This document shows positions 44,351-56,458 of a DNA stretch of 64,000 nucleotides, piece after piece. The stretch is from NCBI GenBank assembly GCA_039000515.1, contig JBCFYV010000012.1, positions 33,408,562 to 33,472,561 on the forward strand, given 5' to 3'. Under the pieces are notes generated by a model. That model ran no database searches and was not told the DNA's origin. It saw only the letters and a list, made by a program, of their open reading frames with translations. Every line of letters starts with the position of its first letter. Within the stretch, counting starts at the first letter, position 1. Position numbers and translations under genes: made by a program. The DNA comes from Timema cristinae (lineage: Eukaryota > Arthropoda > Insecta > Phasmatodea > Timematidae).

Positions 44351-46550
44351 CTATTGGAATGATGCTGATTTATATCCTTCCGGCATGTTTTGGTATAAAA
44401 ATACCATAATCATGGACAATGTAAAATGAAACTAAAGCATCAGAAGAAAACTTGAGAATTTGTTGTACGAAAATCTTAATAAATTACCGTTATATTAATG
44501 AATTTGTAAAAGACAATTAATAAACAAACAAACTTACCGTCACTTTGCAGGATTAGATTCACTAGGCCTACTCTTAAACATTTATAACAAAGTCTCTAAT
44601 AAAACTACAATATCTTTTAACTTGAAGTCTTAGCCTGGTATTTATTTAATCAACACTGGAGAAAGTATTTTTTATTACATTTCACAGATTTGTTTGGAAT
44701 ACTATAGAAATCCTAAAACTTGAGGTTTAGCCTAGAGGGCAACACAACACATTCTTGGTGTTAAAAGATTTATTTAATAGTCTTAATACACTTAAATTTT
44801 CAAATAATGTATATTGATTACTGAGAAACACTCACTATCTTTTTTATCCCACATTTTAATGTTATATTAGATAAATAATTATTCAAAGATCACTAAAAAA
44901 ACATTTATTTACCAAGAATAACACACTCACACACCGAAATAATATTCACAAAAGAACACACAGATTACTAAGTAGCTGAATTAATATTCAAAAAAGACAC
45001 TGTATTATTCAAATTTATAATAAAATTATTAACAGTACCATAGACACGCCTAAATACAAATGAATAGTACTCAACTATAAAATATTTCGTTCTTCAACTT
45101 ATTGACTCACACGTGTGGTTTTATTAACTGCATTTTATATGACAATTCATTGTTATACTGTATATTTAAAATTGTTAGATCTGGTTATGAGAATAACCGT
45201 TTGGTTGGTTGTTTAGTATTGAAGTTTTCTTATGCTGTTTAATTCAAATTAATTATAGAAAGCAAGAGAACTTTAAAAGTGACCCTATATGCTGAAAACA
45301 AATATGGCCACTGGATAGAAGCTATGCTTTCAGTTGCTGACGTAGTGGAACTTGTTGCAGGTTGGACGGCGAGTTGTATTAATACTCGTGTTTGCAAAAT
45401 TTAAACTCTATATTATTTCACAAACATTTTGTATCTTTTTTCCTCTTTATTATCACAAACCATTTATTTATGTTAAAGATATGCGAGGGCAGTTATAAAA
45501 ATATTAATAACTGAATACAATACCATTAAATGTAAAATTTCACGCTCTATTTATCCTGTAATTGCCACAAGAGGAAAAACTAGAATGAATTTACTAGACT
45601 TTTTTTTTCTTAAATTTGATTATGGAAAATAAAATTATATTGTAATCTTTGGGGAAGTATTGTTAAAAGTGATATGTAATATTTTTAGTGATTATTAAAT
45701 AATCATTATATCCAAATATGTTGACAAAAGTTACTTTCAGACAATGTTGGCATTACTGATTCTATCTGCTAGCTGTCATGTAAAACCAAAGAAGTATAAT
45801 TCCACTCTAACAGTAGTTGTGGCATGCAAATATAGTTTTGATTATGGCTATTGGTGTGTCATTTACTTTTATTTACAGTAAAATGATAATATATAAATGT
45901 TAGTAGTAGATATCATCTTGAGGGTATAAATGGTAGTAGTAGAGATCACCATGAGAGTCTAATTCACCGATATATTAGATGCACTATTATGCTTGCACTA
46001 GAATCTGCATTTTTTTTTCCTTGACAACATTGGAATTTGTATAATTTTGTTTTCCTCTCTCTTAAAATTATTTTTATTGTGTCTATTTTAATTATCCCTA
46101 ATGAAGCCTACAGTAGTCAGAACTATGATACCATGATGTGCACGACTGATTTAAGCTGTATAGGCAAGTAAACCTATGAGATATCTATAGGGTACGACAA
46201 GTTTTTTAAAATAAGTATTGGGGAAGAACATGTAATTGGTGGTAGCGGTTAGTTTTGGGGATTATACAAATGTATCATAAATAGTTTTTGACAATTTAAG
46301 GGTCTCTTAATAAAAACAAAAAAAAAAAGTTGTGCCATGTGGCTTAAAGTGAAGTATATGCTATTGTTATTTGTACCTACCTTGATATATCACAATTTAA
46401 TGTTATTTCAAACTAAACCCTATCCTTTGATTTACTTTTCCATTGATTCTTGCTCAAATGTTTGGATGAAAACTGTATATAATAACCTTCCATTATATTT
46501 AAAGAAATGTTGTGCCATTTGGATTTTATTTTTTTAAGATGTTTAATAAC
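44350..46550. other. Unassigned AT-rich stretch
   Basis: No gene or bounded element seen over 2.2 kb. A less AT-rich patch at 45290-45390 has no convincing splice sites or homology. Confidence 0.4.
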
Positions 46551-46840
46551 TAGGGCTATGCGAGTACTCAAATTTTGAGATTCGAGCCGAGCTTGTCATT
46601 ACAACTCAGGATCGAGATCGAAAGTTTTGTAGGCTCACCATATTTGAGCTTCCTCTTGATGTACACACAAATTGATTCTTAAAATTCAATTATAAATAAT
46701 AGGCTATTTAATTTAGATTATATCAGGAGTTTCACTTACAAATCAGTTGGTAACTGACATTGTTAAAATTAATATTAAACTTCACATTGCTAATTTAATA
46801 GAGCTCTAAAACTACTCTTGAGAGGAAGATCATTCACTGT
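46551..46840 (+). mobile_element. hAT-like element end, family shared with 26442
   Basis: Starts TAGGGCTATGCGAGTACTC and continues GAGCCGAGCTTGTCATTAC. Aligns with the reverse complement of 26150-26442. The right terminus was not found. Confidence 0.5.
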
Positions 46841-46957
46841 TTTATCCTTTTTGAACTATCCTCGATTTAAGTTGCATTGCTATGATAAAAAAAAGCTAAG
46901 TAGATCACTAAATACTTAAATAATCATTATTTTTACTATTTTTACATGATTCCTTTA

Positions 46958-48481
46958 TCTTACTAATATTATAAATGCAAAAGTTTTTGTGTTTGGATGT
47001 TTGTTACTCAATCACACCAAAACTGCTGAATGGATTTGAATAAAACTTTGTATGTCGGTAGAGTATGTCCTGGAATAACATATATGACTATTCCAAACCT
47101 TTAATTTTACATTACTAATGTTTAAACTTTTCTTATATATATAAGAGATTTTACGAGTAAACATGAATGTGATTATAATTAATATATTACTTTCCCTTAC
47201 CATTTTTTAAAGTTAGTAAAGATCAGTTCAAAACAAAAACTTGCGCACAAAAAATATAATTGAACTTTTATCATAAAGGTGACTTCGTATTTACATGTGA
47301 AAACAACAAAAAAAAAATCTCAACTTTTCGCTCTGTAGAAATATTTACAGGTTGGATGGTGCTGCCAGTCATTTTCTATTTTTATGCTAAAAGTTCAATA
47401 GTTTTTTTTTTCATAAGTTGGTAGAATATGTTCTGGAACAACATTACATTAATTTTACAATAGGGGAATGCCAGGCCGCCACCGTGGTTCGGATTCCACG
47501 TTAAACTGTAGGTCCTCCATTTCATCTCACAATCGCCTTACCATTACACATTAGCTAAGTGCGTATAACCCGAACGGGTAGTAAGACGCGGTGCTAATAA
47601 TAATAATAATTTTACAATACTAATGTTTAAACTTTTCATTTATAAGAGATAAGTTTTATATTTTGATTTTAATTTAATTTTACGAGTAAATATGAATGTG
47701 ATTATATAATTAAAATATTACTAACTTTATATTACTTTACCTCACCATTTTTTAAGGTTAGTAAAGATCAATTCAAAACGAAAACTTACACACCATCCAA
47801 CCTTCAAACTATTTCCACAGAGCAAAATGTTGAGAGAAATTTTGTTGTTTTCACGTATAAATACAAAGTCACCTTTATGATTAAAGTTCAATAGTATTTT
47901 TTGTGCACAAGTTTTTGTTTTGAACTGTTCTTTACTAACTTTAAAAAGGTGAGGTAAAGTTATATAAAGTTGACGGTTTCGAAAGAAACTTTGTACGTTG
48001 GTAGAGTATGTCCTAGAATAACATAAGACTATTCCCAACCTTTGATTTTAAATAATAATAAATATATGATTATAATGTGATTGAAATTATGTTATTTAAG
48101 AATTTGTGATTTAATATTTTGTAACTAAAGTAAATAGTAATTAGTGTGACATAGTTTCATACTAATAAATATGATGGGATTTTAGTTATGTAGTTTGAAA
48201 AAAAATATTATTTCATTTATTTATTTATTTATCTTACTAATTATGAAGGTAAAGATTTTTTTTTAAAATACTTAAATAATATATATTTCTTTTATTACAA
48301 AATATTTAAAAGGGAAAATTAAAATACAGCAAAATTATTTACAGCTAGAACTGAGAAAAATGCATAGATATTTGAAAAAAATAAAGTTTGATTTATGACC
48401 AAAACAGTTAAGTTAAAAATTAAATGATTTTATCAATTATTGCGGGCGAAGCTGTGAAGGGTAAAAAAAAAAGATAGCTAA
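46958..48481 (+). mobile_element. Helitron-like block with internal rearrangement
   Basis: Begins TCTTACTAATATTATAAATGC after an A, an insect Helitron-like 5' end, and ends near GCGGGCGAAGCTGTG..AGCTAA, a hairpin plus CTRR-like end. Inside, the segment GTAGAGTATGTCCTGGAATAAC occurs in direct copies near 47055, 47425 and 48000, and the block 47212-47370 recurs inverted at 47770-47960. A SINE A copy sits at 47463-47607. No helicase or Rep is encoded. Confidence 0.5.
47463..47607 (+). repeat. SINE A, 5'-truncated copy
   Basis: Only the 3' half of SINE A, starting GGGGAATGCCAGGCC, with the (AATAAT) tail. The 12-base duplication AATTTTACAATA is exact on both sides (47451-47462, 47608-47619), so truncation happened at insertion. 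Confidence 0.9.
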
Positions 48482-48689
48482 ATTATAATTTCAATTATAT
48501 TAAAAATTTAACATTGACAATATGTTTTTATTGTTTTTAAACTCAAAATATATAAAATTTGTATTAATACATTCATTAACAAAACTAACATTAGTTATGA
48601 TTTGGTTATAGAATTGTGTGGTTTAATCTATCTAAAATCAGTGTTAATCATTCAACATACAGACCTAATCACGCAATTTCCTTACAGGG

Positions 48690-49850
48690 TAGGCAATAAA
48701 CTGTGCATATAACTCAAAAAACAACTCTGTACAAAATACATCCTTGATAACTTTCGCCACACTTCCATATCCTTGCATACTCTCTTCACTTCAACAACAT
48801 TCATACATACTCTTTCATTCTTAAAGGAATGCCAGGTCTCCACCGTGGTTCGGATTCCATGTTAAACTGTAGGTCCTTCATTTCATCTCACAATCACCCT
48901 ACCATTACACATTAGCGTAAGTGTGTATAACCCGAACGGGTAGTAAGACGCGGTGCTAATAATAATAATAATAATCTTCTTAAAGCTCTTTATCACACAT
49001 TCTTCTACAACATTTAGCCGCTTCTTACATGACCTATCCATTCCTTTCGATCCATACACACTACCTTCATATATTTGCTTTGTCACTTAATCTACAGTCA
49101 TTCTCTCAACATACCCAAATGAGCATAAGACACTTCTTTCACATTGACCTATTGGATTCCCTTTCAAACCACACTCCTTCAGCACCCATTCATTACTGAC
49201 TCCATCCATACGAGATTTTCCACATACATTTCTTAGATATTTCATTATAACCACATTCACCTTGCTCTTGTGTTTCTCCTGACCAATCCACACTTCACAT
49301 CCATAAAACAGTGTTGGCGTCAACACTTTTATATACTACCATATTTGCCTCTTTCGACACTACTTCTTTCTTTGCAATAGCCCACATACATCCAACTACT
49401 CTAAGGGATGCATTCACCCATCTGTTGATTTCACCATCTATTCTTCCATTTTTACAAAACATTCTGCTCAGATACACAAACTCATTCACATGTTCTAATA
49501 GTTTTCTATTTATATTAAGCTGACAATCCTTTCCTGATCTGTCCTTATCAAAATTATCACCTTAGTTTTGTAGACATATATACGAAGATCCATTTTGCCT
49601 GTCACCATATTTGAATGATTTAATGCATTCTTCAAGTCATTTTCATTCTCAGCCATTAATATGGCATAATCTGTATATTAAAAGCACTTTCATGTCCACA
49701 TTGTCCATTTGTAGACCATGGATGTCTTCACAAGCATCCCTCTTACACTTATTCATGAAAACTATAAACAACCATGGGGACATAATACAACCTTGTCTAA
49801 TGAATGTTTTACTTCTATTATACACACATGATTGCTGAAACCATTTTGAG
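48690..49850 (-). pseudogene. RTE-like LINE, C-terminal reverse transcriptase region
   Basis: The minus strand reads, in broken frames, FRQGCIMSPWLFIVFMNKC near 49780 (the QGC..SP motif of LINE reverse transcriptase). Downstream are RMFCKNGRIDGEINRWVNAS, KEANMVVYKSV, TPTLFYGCEVWIGQEKHKSK, YLRNVCGKSRMDGVSNEWV and KKRLNVVEECV. These are the thumb/connection blocks typical of RTE-like elements. The catalytic DD box would fall in a decayed part near 49670. A SINE A copy is inserted at 48827-48976. Several stops and frameshifts; 5' truncated. Confidence 0.8.
48827..48976 (+). repeat. SINE A, second 5'-truncated copy
   Basis: 3' half of SINE A starting GAATGCCAGGTCTCC with the (AATAAT) tail, flanked by the 9-base duplication TTCTTAAAG (48818-48826, 48977-48985). 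It lies within the LINE remnant, truncated at nearly the same internal point as the copy at 47463. Confidence 0.88.
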
Positions 49851-51904
49851 CTTTTCTATTATATTTTTATTGAAGTGTTTGTTATTTTTAAATCATATTT
49901 TCTTAGTGTTATTTAAATTTTAATGACAAATATTTCCTTTTTTTTTTTTCACCTTTTTTTTTTTCAAAAGTATTTACTATTTGTAAAAATTAGTTATTAT
50001 TCTTTCAAGAGCATTTGTTTTATGTATCTTTTAAATATCACATTTTAAATATACTATTTTACTTTTAAAATAAATAAATCTGTATTTTGTTAAACACGGC
50101 TAAATAATTTTATATGAAAATTGATAAAAATAAACTTTTAGCTTAGTTTAAATATGACGAAAAAAGCCAAATAGGGAAAGAAGAAAAATGTTGGAAAAAA
50201 CCAATACACAAACGTGACATTTTCTTCCTTTCTTCTACTGTCCATCTAGTATAAATAGTCAAACACACATTTAAACACTAATTTGAACACAAAATGCTTT
50301 ATAAATTCAATATCAACAGTTTGGTGTCAAAATATTGAAAATTCCATGCTCTGAACGTTTCCAAATGCCAAAAAGAATGGCCCACAATTATACTAAATAA
50401 AATAGTTATTATTTAATTGGTTTTAAATTTGATACACTAATTTACATATTTGTGTTTGTTTTCACAGAAATGTAATATGTATATGTTTAAATAAATTGAT
50501 TGTAACAGAAATTTTGAATGATGAGACTTTGGAAAAAATATTGTAAGATCGTGTATGACATAATCCTATAGTTAATTTAAATGCAAAAGTAGTCATTTGA
50601 AGGATTTGTGGTTCATTTTGTTTGAGAACATGTATTAGTTGGCTAAGGTAAATATACCAATAATGATAGGGCTTTCAATTTTGGATTAGCCTGTGGATTT
50701 TAAAACGTCCACACCTTTTCAGAGAAATGGTGTGGACAGCAAAAAGTTTATCACACAAGTTGTTTTGAAAATCATTAAGCTTTTTTGTTTACAGCTTCTT
50801 CAAACCATTTTACAATGTATAAGTTCACATTCTTAAAGCAACTTGTGTGTTTGTTTGTGTATGGCTGTTTTTTAATAACTTAGCTTCCCCGACTTCGAAA
50901 TATCTTACACTTTTCAAGAAGTTTAGATTCAAGGTAAGCCAACATTACTGGCAACTAAAGTGTGCTACTCACAGTATACTATCTATACATTTAATAAAGC
51001 TCTAAATCTGTCTTTATGTTCAATTTTATGTTTTTTTGTTGCCACTAAACTCAAAATCAAAAGCAACTCGTCGTATTGAAATGGGACTTATTCTCTTGTA
51101 TTTTTCCCCTACCCTCACCCCTCTTTATAATACAGGTAAGCTATTTACATACCTACCAAACTTTTGTTTTTTACCTTTAAATGTATTAAAATAGCTGTAT
51201 TTTCAATTTCACAGACAAATCTTATTTCTTATGAATTTTTATATATTTTAGATTTGGTTTTGCATGCCGTTAAGACATATCTTGACTATTTTAACATAAA
51301 TTGTACTGGCAGTGATGTATCAATAGGGATTTCATGGCTAATTATATAGCTGCTTGTGCATTTATATAGATACAAGATGAATTTCATCAGCTCGCTTATA
51401 TTTATTTGTTTATGGTTTGCAGTCAAGATGGCAATGTTAAACAGAATTAATATATTGTTGAATTGAATTTAAAAAGCTTTGTTGTTGTGATACAGCATTT
51501 GTGCAGGGTAGTGTTACGTATTTAACATGTGTATTATTAATTTTGTTTGTCCAAGTGTTTTAATTTTAACCAGTTTATATTTTGTGCATTACAAATCCTA
51601 AATTGTTTATTAGGTTAGTGTGTGATAGTTTGACATTTTATAATTAATTACAATTGTTTTAATGTACTGCACACTATTTTTACTTGTTATTTATTTTTCC
51701 TCTTACTCAAAGGTTTTCCTAATTATGATTTCCAGAAGTTGGCAGATATGTATATACCATTACACAATTTCTTAAGTGATTGAAGTAATGTTGAAAAAAC
51801 AGACTATAGGTGTGGTTACATTTGCATCTTAAATTTGTAACAATTCAATTACATTAACTTAATGTGTAAATTTTCTTTGTAAGTCTCCCTGACAATGAAG
51901 GACT
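49850..51904. other. AT-rich stretch with one Penelope-like 3' end copy
   Basis: 50155-50300 matches 42690-42830 (AAAGCC.A..TAGGGAAAGA, CAATRCACAAA.GTGACAT, TCTTCCTTTCTTCT), a stray Penelope-like 3' region. The rest shows nothing I can assign. Confidence 0.5.
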
Positions 51905-52082
51905 TGTCAGAGTACCCAGGTTTATAGAATTAACTAACTGGTTTTAGACTGAGCATGACATGTAAAGTGTTACACAGGTTTATACGCCTAGACACAGATC
52001 AGCTAAATCAAACAAACTACACAGTTAGCAGTAGTGCCAACCTAGACTAGAATATCCTTGTATAGAATTGCCTATTTTAACA
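51905..52082 (-). repeat. Copia 2, 3' LTR
   Basis: TGTCAGAG start, TTTTAACA end (plus-strand reading). One difference from the other LTR by eye. Confidence 0.95.
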
Positions 52083-52169
52083 CTCCTCCTCAATTCGAAT
52101 ACAACCACAAAAATTAGGCAAAAAAGTTCTACATGTGCTCTTAAATACATACAAATAAACTCTAGTGAA

Positions 52170-55100
52170 TCAGCACTTGATTAATCCAATATAATTACGA
52201 AAGTACTCAAATTTGTTTCCAACCAAACCCTTTGTCAGAATGTCAGCACATTGTTCATTTGTCTCCAAATAAATCACATCAATAACACCATTTAGATACA
52301 AATCACGAACAAAGTTGTATTTGACATCAATATGCTTTAGTCTTCGATGCTCCCATTTATCCAAACATCTTATGCAGGACTGGTTGTCCTCGTACACCTT
52401 GGTGGGTCCTAGAATGATCCCAAAGTCCTGGATCAGTCTTCTCAACCAGAGTAGGTCTGATGAGGCGGTTGACAGGGAGACAAACTCTGACTCCGTTGAG
52501 CTCAGGGCGACTGTAGTCTGCTTACGTGTAGTCCAACCAACAGTGGCACCATAAACTTGGAATAGGTACCCAGAAGTAGATTTACGACCATCGCTGTCAC
52601 TGGCCCAGTCTGCATCAACGTAGGCCCGTAAGGCGACATCACAGTTCTTCGGAAAGAAGAGACCAACTTCAAGTGTTCCTTGAATGTATCGTAGTATTCG
52701 CTTGAGTCCAATCCAATGTGCTTCTGTTGCATTGCTCTGATATCGGCTGTAGAAATTCACTGAGAAACTCAGATCAGGGCGAGTGTAGAGCATCACATGC
52801 ATCAAACTACCAACAAGCTCACGGTACGGTTTTTTTTGTATTATGCACTCTGATGTAGTTATTTCAGGTGGTTTTGCCTCCATTGGTGTCTTAACAGGTT
52901 TGCACTGTTCCATACCAAATTTCTTGAGAACTTTCTTCAAGTAGGCTGTTTGGCTAATGAACATACCATCAGATTTCTGATCAATTTTTATACCTAGAAA
53001 GCTGTGCAAACCTCCAAGATCCTTCATCTCGAATTCTGACATAAGACATGTTTTGATGTCATTCAACTTCTGCAGATTGTTCCCCGCCAGAATGATGTCA
53101 TCTACGTAAACCAAAAGGTAAGTTTTGATGCTGTTGCTGAAGTCGAAGTACACACACTTTTCGTTTTCAGACTGCTTAAATCCGAGAGAATTCACAAATT
53201 TGTCAAGTTTAGCATTCCACTCCCGTGGTGCCTGCTTCAATCCATAGAGGGTCTTGTGTAACTTACAAACAAGGTTGCTGTCAGTTACGAAGCCAGGTGG
53301 CTGCTTCATATACACCTCTTCAGAAAGGTCTCCATGTAGGAATGCATTTTTCACGTCCAACTGGAAGGCAATTAGATCTTCTTTGTTTATGATGGCAAGC
53401 AGGGTTCTGACAGTAGTTAAATGGGCTACGGGTGAGTACGTTTCATTGTAGTCAAACCCTTTCTTCTGTGCACAGCCCTTCACCACCAACCTTGCCTTGT
53501 ACCTGTCAAGCTGTCCATTTTCATCCTGCTTCATTTTGAAGACCCACTTGCAGTTGATAGCTCGTTTGCCAGATGGCAGCTCAGTAAGGGTCCAGGTCTC
53601 ATTTTTTTTCAATGAGTACATCTCTTCCTCAACTGCAGCCATCCATTGTTGGGCATCATCTCTACTATGGATGTCCTCAAAGGTTTCTGGTAAGTTGTCA
53701 ATAAATGACTCAGCACCAAGAGCCAGTGCGACATAGTCATTTAGGTACGCTGGTGCAGTACGAGGTCTCGTGCTCCTCCGCAGAGGTTCAAGTTCCTCGT
53801 CAGGTCCAGGGGTCTCTTCTACGTCAGAAATAGTCTCTGGTTCTCCTCCTGAAGACAGCTCCTCCTGCATTTCCTCAGTAAAAACTTCATTTGGAGTCGA
53901 ACCGATGACCTCAGTAGTTTGAGAGGGTGTTGAACCAATAACATCACTGGTTATGAACGAATGTTCATCAAAAATTATATCATGCCCACGTATGATTTTT
54001 CGTTCCTGTGGACACCACAGCCTGTACCCATTTGGGCAGTAACCAACAAAGTAGCACTTTTTCGAGCGGCTGTCAAGTTTACTTTTAAAAACTTGATTAG
54101 GTAAGCGAAGATGTGCTACACAGCCAAAAACTTTCAGTTTTAACATATCAGGCTTTACACCATACCACAGTTCTGCTGGAACCTGGTTTTCAAGAGCTTT
54201 AGTAGGTGATCTGTTTATTAGGTAGACTGAAGTCATAACAGCCTCCGTCCAGAGTGACTTATCAAGAGAAGAATGAAGGAGTAAACAGCGTGTTTTCTCC
54301 ATGATGCTACGTCCCATTCTTTCTGCGACGCCATTCTGCTGACTGGTATGCCTGATCGTAAACTCTGACTGGATACCTTTCTTTTTTAAATAATTGAGCA
54401 TTTCCTGCGACACAAATTCACCACCATTATCTGACCTAAGGCGACTTATCTTTAGGTTAAAGTGAGCTGTTGCCATAGCTTCAAATTGTTTGAAGTATGA
54501 AAATACTTCAGACTTTGCCTTTAGAGTGTAAATGACTGTAAAGTGACTAAAGTCATCAATCAGGGTAAGCAGATACCTTTTTTGATCATATGATACGGGC
54601 TTAATGGGTCCTACAAGATCACTGTGTATGATCTCCAAAGGGCGCTTAGCTCTAATACGTGGCTTTGTGTGAGGAAGGCGTGTTTGCTTAGCCTGTATGC
54701 AAGAATCACATAAATCGGGGATTGATCCTGGATCAAACTTGATTCCATCTACAATCTTACTTAAGTGAACTAAACCAGTTTTGCCAATGTGACCAAGCCT
54801 CTTGTGCCACAAATCAGATGATGCTACAATGGAACTAGCAACGCCAGCACATGCCTTTTCACGAGGTGAAAGAGACATTGTATACACTTTACCAGATCGA
54901 GTGGCGGCAGCCACAAAAATATCACCTTTAAGAATGGTAGCGTTCCCCTTTTCAAACACAACTTTAAACCCATTAGCGTCAATTTTACTAACTGAGAGCA
55001 AATTAAATTGTAATCCAGGGACAATAAGTACGTTGGAAAGCTTGATAAAGTTTTGATTACCTTTGTGAGTCACAGACGCGTGTATATCTCCGATCTCTTC

Positions 55101-56252
55101 AGCACACAACATCGAACCTGACTTAGCAATTTTTATTTTAATAGACTTTGATAGGCGTCTCTTATTTGAAACCAAACTAATATTTTTATCACTGACCATA
55201 TGTTCAGTGGCGCCAGAGTCAAGCAACCACACAGATCCATCACAACAGGCCACTGATGTTGACACAGTCAAACTAAATTCATCATCACTAGCTTCAGCTA
55301 CGTTTGCTTTGCGTGTTGAATTCTTTTGCTGCTTCTTGCCTTTCAATTTTGGACAGTCCGAACGAAAGTGACCAGCTTTATGACAGAAAAAACACTTATT
55401 CCCAGTAACTTGCTTTGAAATGCTTTCTTTACAATTAGGACAACATTCCAGTTGCGAAGATTTCAACTTTGTAGCCTTCCTATCAGTAACGCTAGAAAAT
55501 GATTGGCTGCATCCATCAATACCTTCTGCTTGACGTTTGCTCTGCTCATCAAGTAGGCGCGTTTTTACGAATGCCAGGTTGAGATTATCAGCAGATAGTG
55601 TTTCTATGGCAGTGACAATAACTTGATATTCTGATGGCATAGTCAAGAGAAGATGGCAGACAACATCTAGTTCTTCGAGGTTAGCTCCCGACGATTTCAG
55701 TTCCCGAATAGTACGATCAAACCTAATAAAATGCACTTCAAGTGTCTCTAAAGAGGGATCAAATTTCATCATCAACAAGGTTTTGCGCAGTAAAAGCTGA
55801 TTAGCAATACCTTTGCGAGCGTATGTGTTACGAAGCACTTGCCATATATCATAAGCGGTGTTCTTATCCTTCACACAATCCAAGTGGCTATCTGAGATTC
55901 GTTGTATAATCTGTGACTTACACTTGCGATCGGCTTTACGAAGCTTGTCCAGCTCTTTTTCCTTTTCCGCCTTAATTTCAGCACTATCACTAGATGCAAT
56001 TTTTACTAAGTCCCGATAGTCACCTTGAATAAAGGGCAACAAGTCAATTTCATCTAGAAGAGTTTCTACCCGAAACTTCCAGTTGTCAAAATTAGTACCA
56101 TCAAAAAGCGGAATTCTGTAAGTTTTGTCTTCTTCTAAAACCATTATGGCGATGGTGATTGGCAACGGCGTCACAAAAAAAACAAACACGTACAGTTCAC
56201 GCGTATTACTGAGCGCACTTGACTTATAAACATTACCCGTCCTAAAGTCCAC
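52170..56252 (-). CDS. Copia 2 gag-pol polyprotein
   Basis: A frame of 1360 codons. The start is more likely Met37 (56142-56144; MVLEEDKTYRIPLFDGTNF), as copia gag usually opens this way. Domains by residue of the full frame: gag 37-270; zinc knuckle CFFCHKAGHFRSDC 287-300; protease LLDSGATEH with DSGA 345-348; integrase HHCC with H483, H488, C515, C518 and catalytic D545, D608 (SDNGGEF), E644 (NGVAER); reverse transcriptase about 895-1130 with LDVKNAF (D966) and YVDD 1049-1052; RNase H with VDADW (D1213), STESE (E1254) and EDNQ (D1289). The polyprotein makes virus-like particles, copies RNA to DNA and inserts it. All catalytic residues are present. Ends 87 bases before the 3' LTR. Confidence 0.97.
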   Translation of the reverse strand: MDFRTGNVYKSSALSNTRELYVFVFFVTPLPITIAIMVLEEDKTYRIPLFDGTNFDNWKFRVETLLDEIDLLPFIQGDYRDLVKIASSDSAEIKAEKEKELDKLRKADRKCKSQIIQRISDSHLDCVKDKNTAYDIWQVLRNTYARKGIANQLLLRKTLLMMKFDPSLETLEVHFIRFDRTIRELKSSGANLEELDVVCHLLLTMPSEYQVIVTAIETLSADNLNLAFVKTRLLDEQSKRQAEGIDGCSQSFSSVTDRKATKLKSSQLECCPNCKESISKQVTGNKCFFCHKAGHFRSDCPKLKGKKQQKNSTRKANVAEASDDEFSLTVSTSVACCDGSVWLLDSGATEHMVSDKNISLVSNKRRLSKSIKIKIAKSGSMLCAEEIGDIHASVTHKGNQNFIKLSNVLIVPGLQFNLLSVSKIDANGFKVVFEKGNATILKGDIFVAAATRSGKVYTMSLSPREKACAGVASSIVASSDLWHKRLGHIGKTGLVHLSKIVDGIKFDPGSIPDLCDSCIQAKQTRLPHTKPRIRAKRPLEIIHSDLVGPIKPVSYDQKRYLLTLIDDFSHFTVIYTLKAKSEVFSYFKQFEAMATAHFNLKISRLRSDNGGEFVSQEMLNYLKKKGIQSEFTIRHTSQQNGVAERMGRSIMEKTRCLLLHSSLDKSLWTEAVMTSVYLINRSPTKALENQVPAELWYGVKPDMLKLKVFGCVAHLRLPNQVFKSKLDSRSKKCYFVGYCPNGYRLWCPQERKIIRGHDIIFDEHSFITSDVIGSTPSQTTEVIGSTPNEVFTEEMQEELSSGGEPETISDVEETPGPDEELEPLRRSTRPRTAPAYLNDYVALALGAESFIDNLPETFEDIHSRDDAQQWMAAVEEEMYSLKKNETWTLTELPSGKRAINCKWVFKMKQDENGQLDRYKARLVVKGCAQKKGFDYNETYSPVAHLTTVRTLLAIINKEDLIAFQLDVKNAFLHGDLSEEVYMKQPPGFVTDSNLVCKLHKTLYGLKQAPREWNAKLDKFVNSLGFKQSENEKCVYFDFSNSIKTYLLVYVDDIILAGNNLQKLNDIKTCLMSEFEMKDLGGLHSFLGIKIDQKSDGMFISQTAYLKKVLKKFGMEQCKPVKTPMEAKPPEITTSECIIQKKPYRELVGSLMHVMLYTRPDLSFSVNFYSRYQSNATEAHWIGLKRILRYIQGTLEVGLFFPKNCDVALRAYVDADWASDSDGRKSTSGYLFQVYGATVGWTTRKQTTVALSSTESEFVSLSTASSDLLWLRRLIQDFGIILGPTKVYEDNQSCIRCLDKWEHRRLKHIDVKYNFVRDLYLNGVIDVIYLETNEQCADILTKGLVGNKFEYFRNYIGLIKC

Positions 56253-56280
56253 AAATCACCACAAGGCTGGGCCCATAACC

Positions 56281-56458
56281 TGTCAGTGTACCCAGGTTTA
56301 TAGAATTAACTAACTGGTTTTAGACTGAGCATGACATGTAAAGTGTTACACAGGTTTATACGCCTAGACACAGATCAGCTAAATCAAACAAACTACACAG
56401 TTAGCAGTAGTGCCAACCTAGACTAGAATATCCTTGTATAGAATTGCCTATTTTAACA
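56281..56458 (-). repeat. Copia 2, 5' LTR
   Basis: 178 bases, TGTCAGTG to TTTTAACA (plus-strand reading). In minus orientation this LTR drives transcription of the element; no TATA box was picked out with confidence. Confidence 0.95.

Noticed and set aside
45290..45400. Less AT-rich patch as an exon
   Set aside because: No convincing acceptor-donor pair with an open frame and no recognisable peptide.
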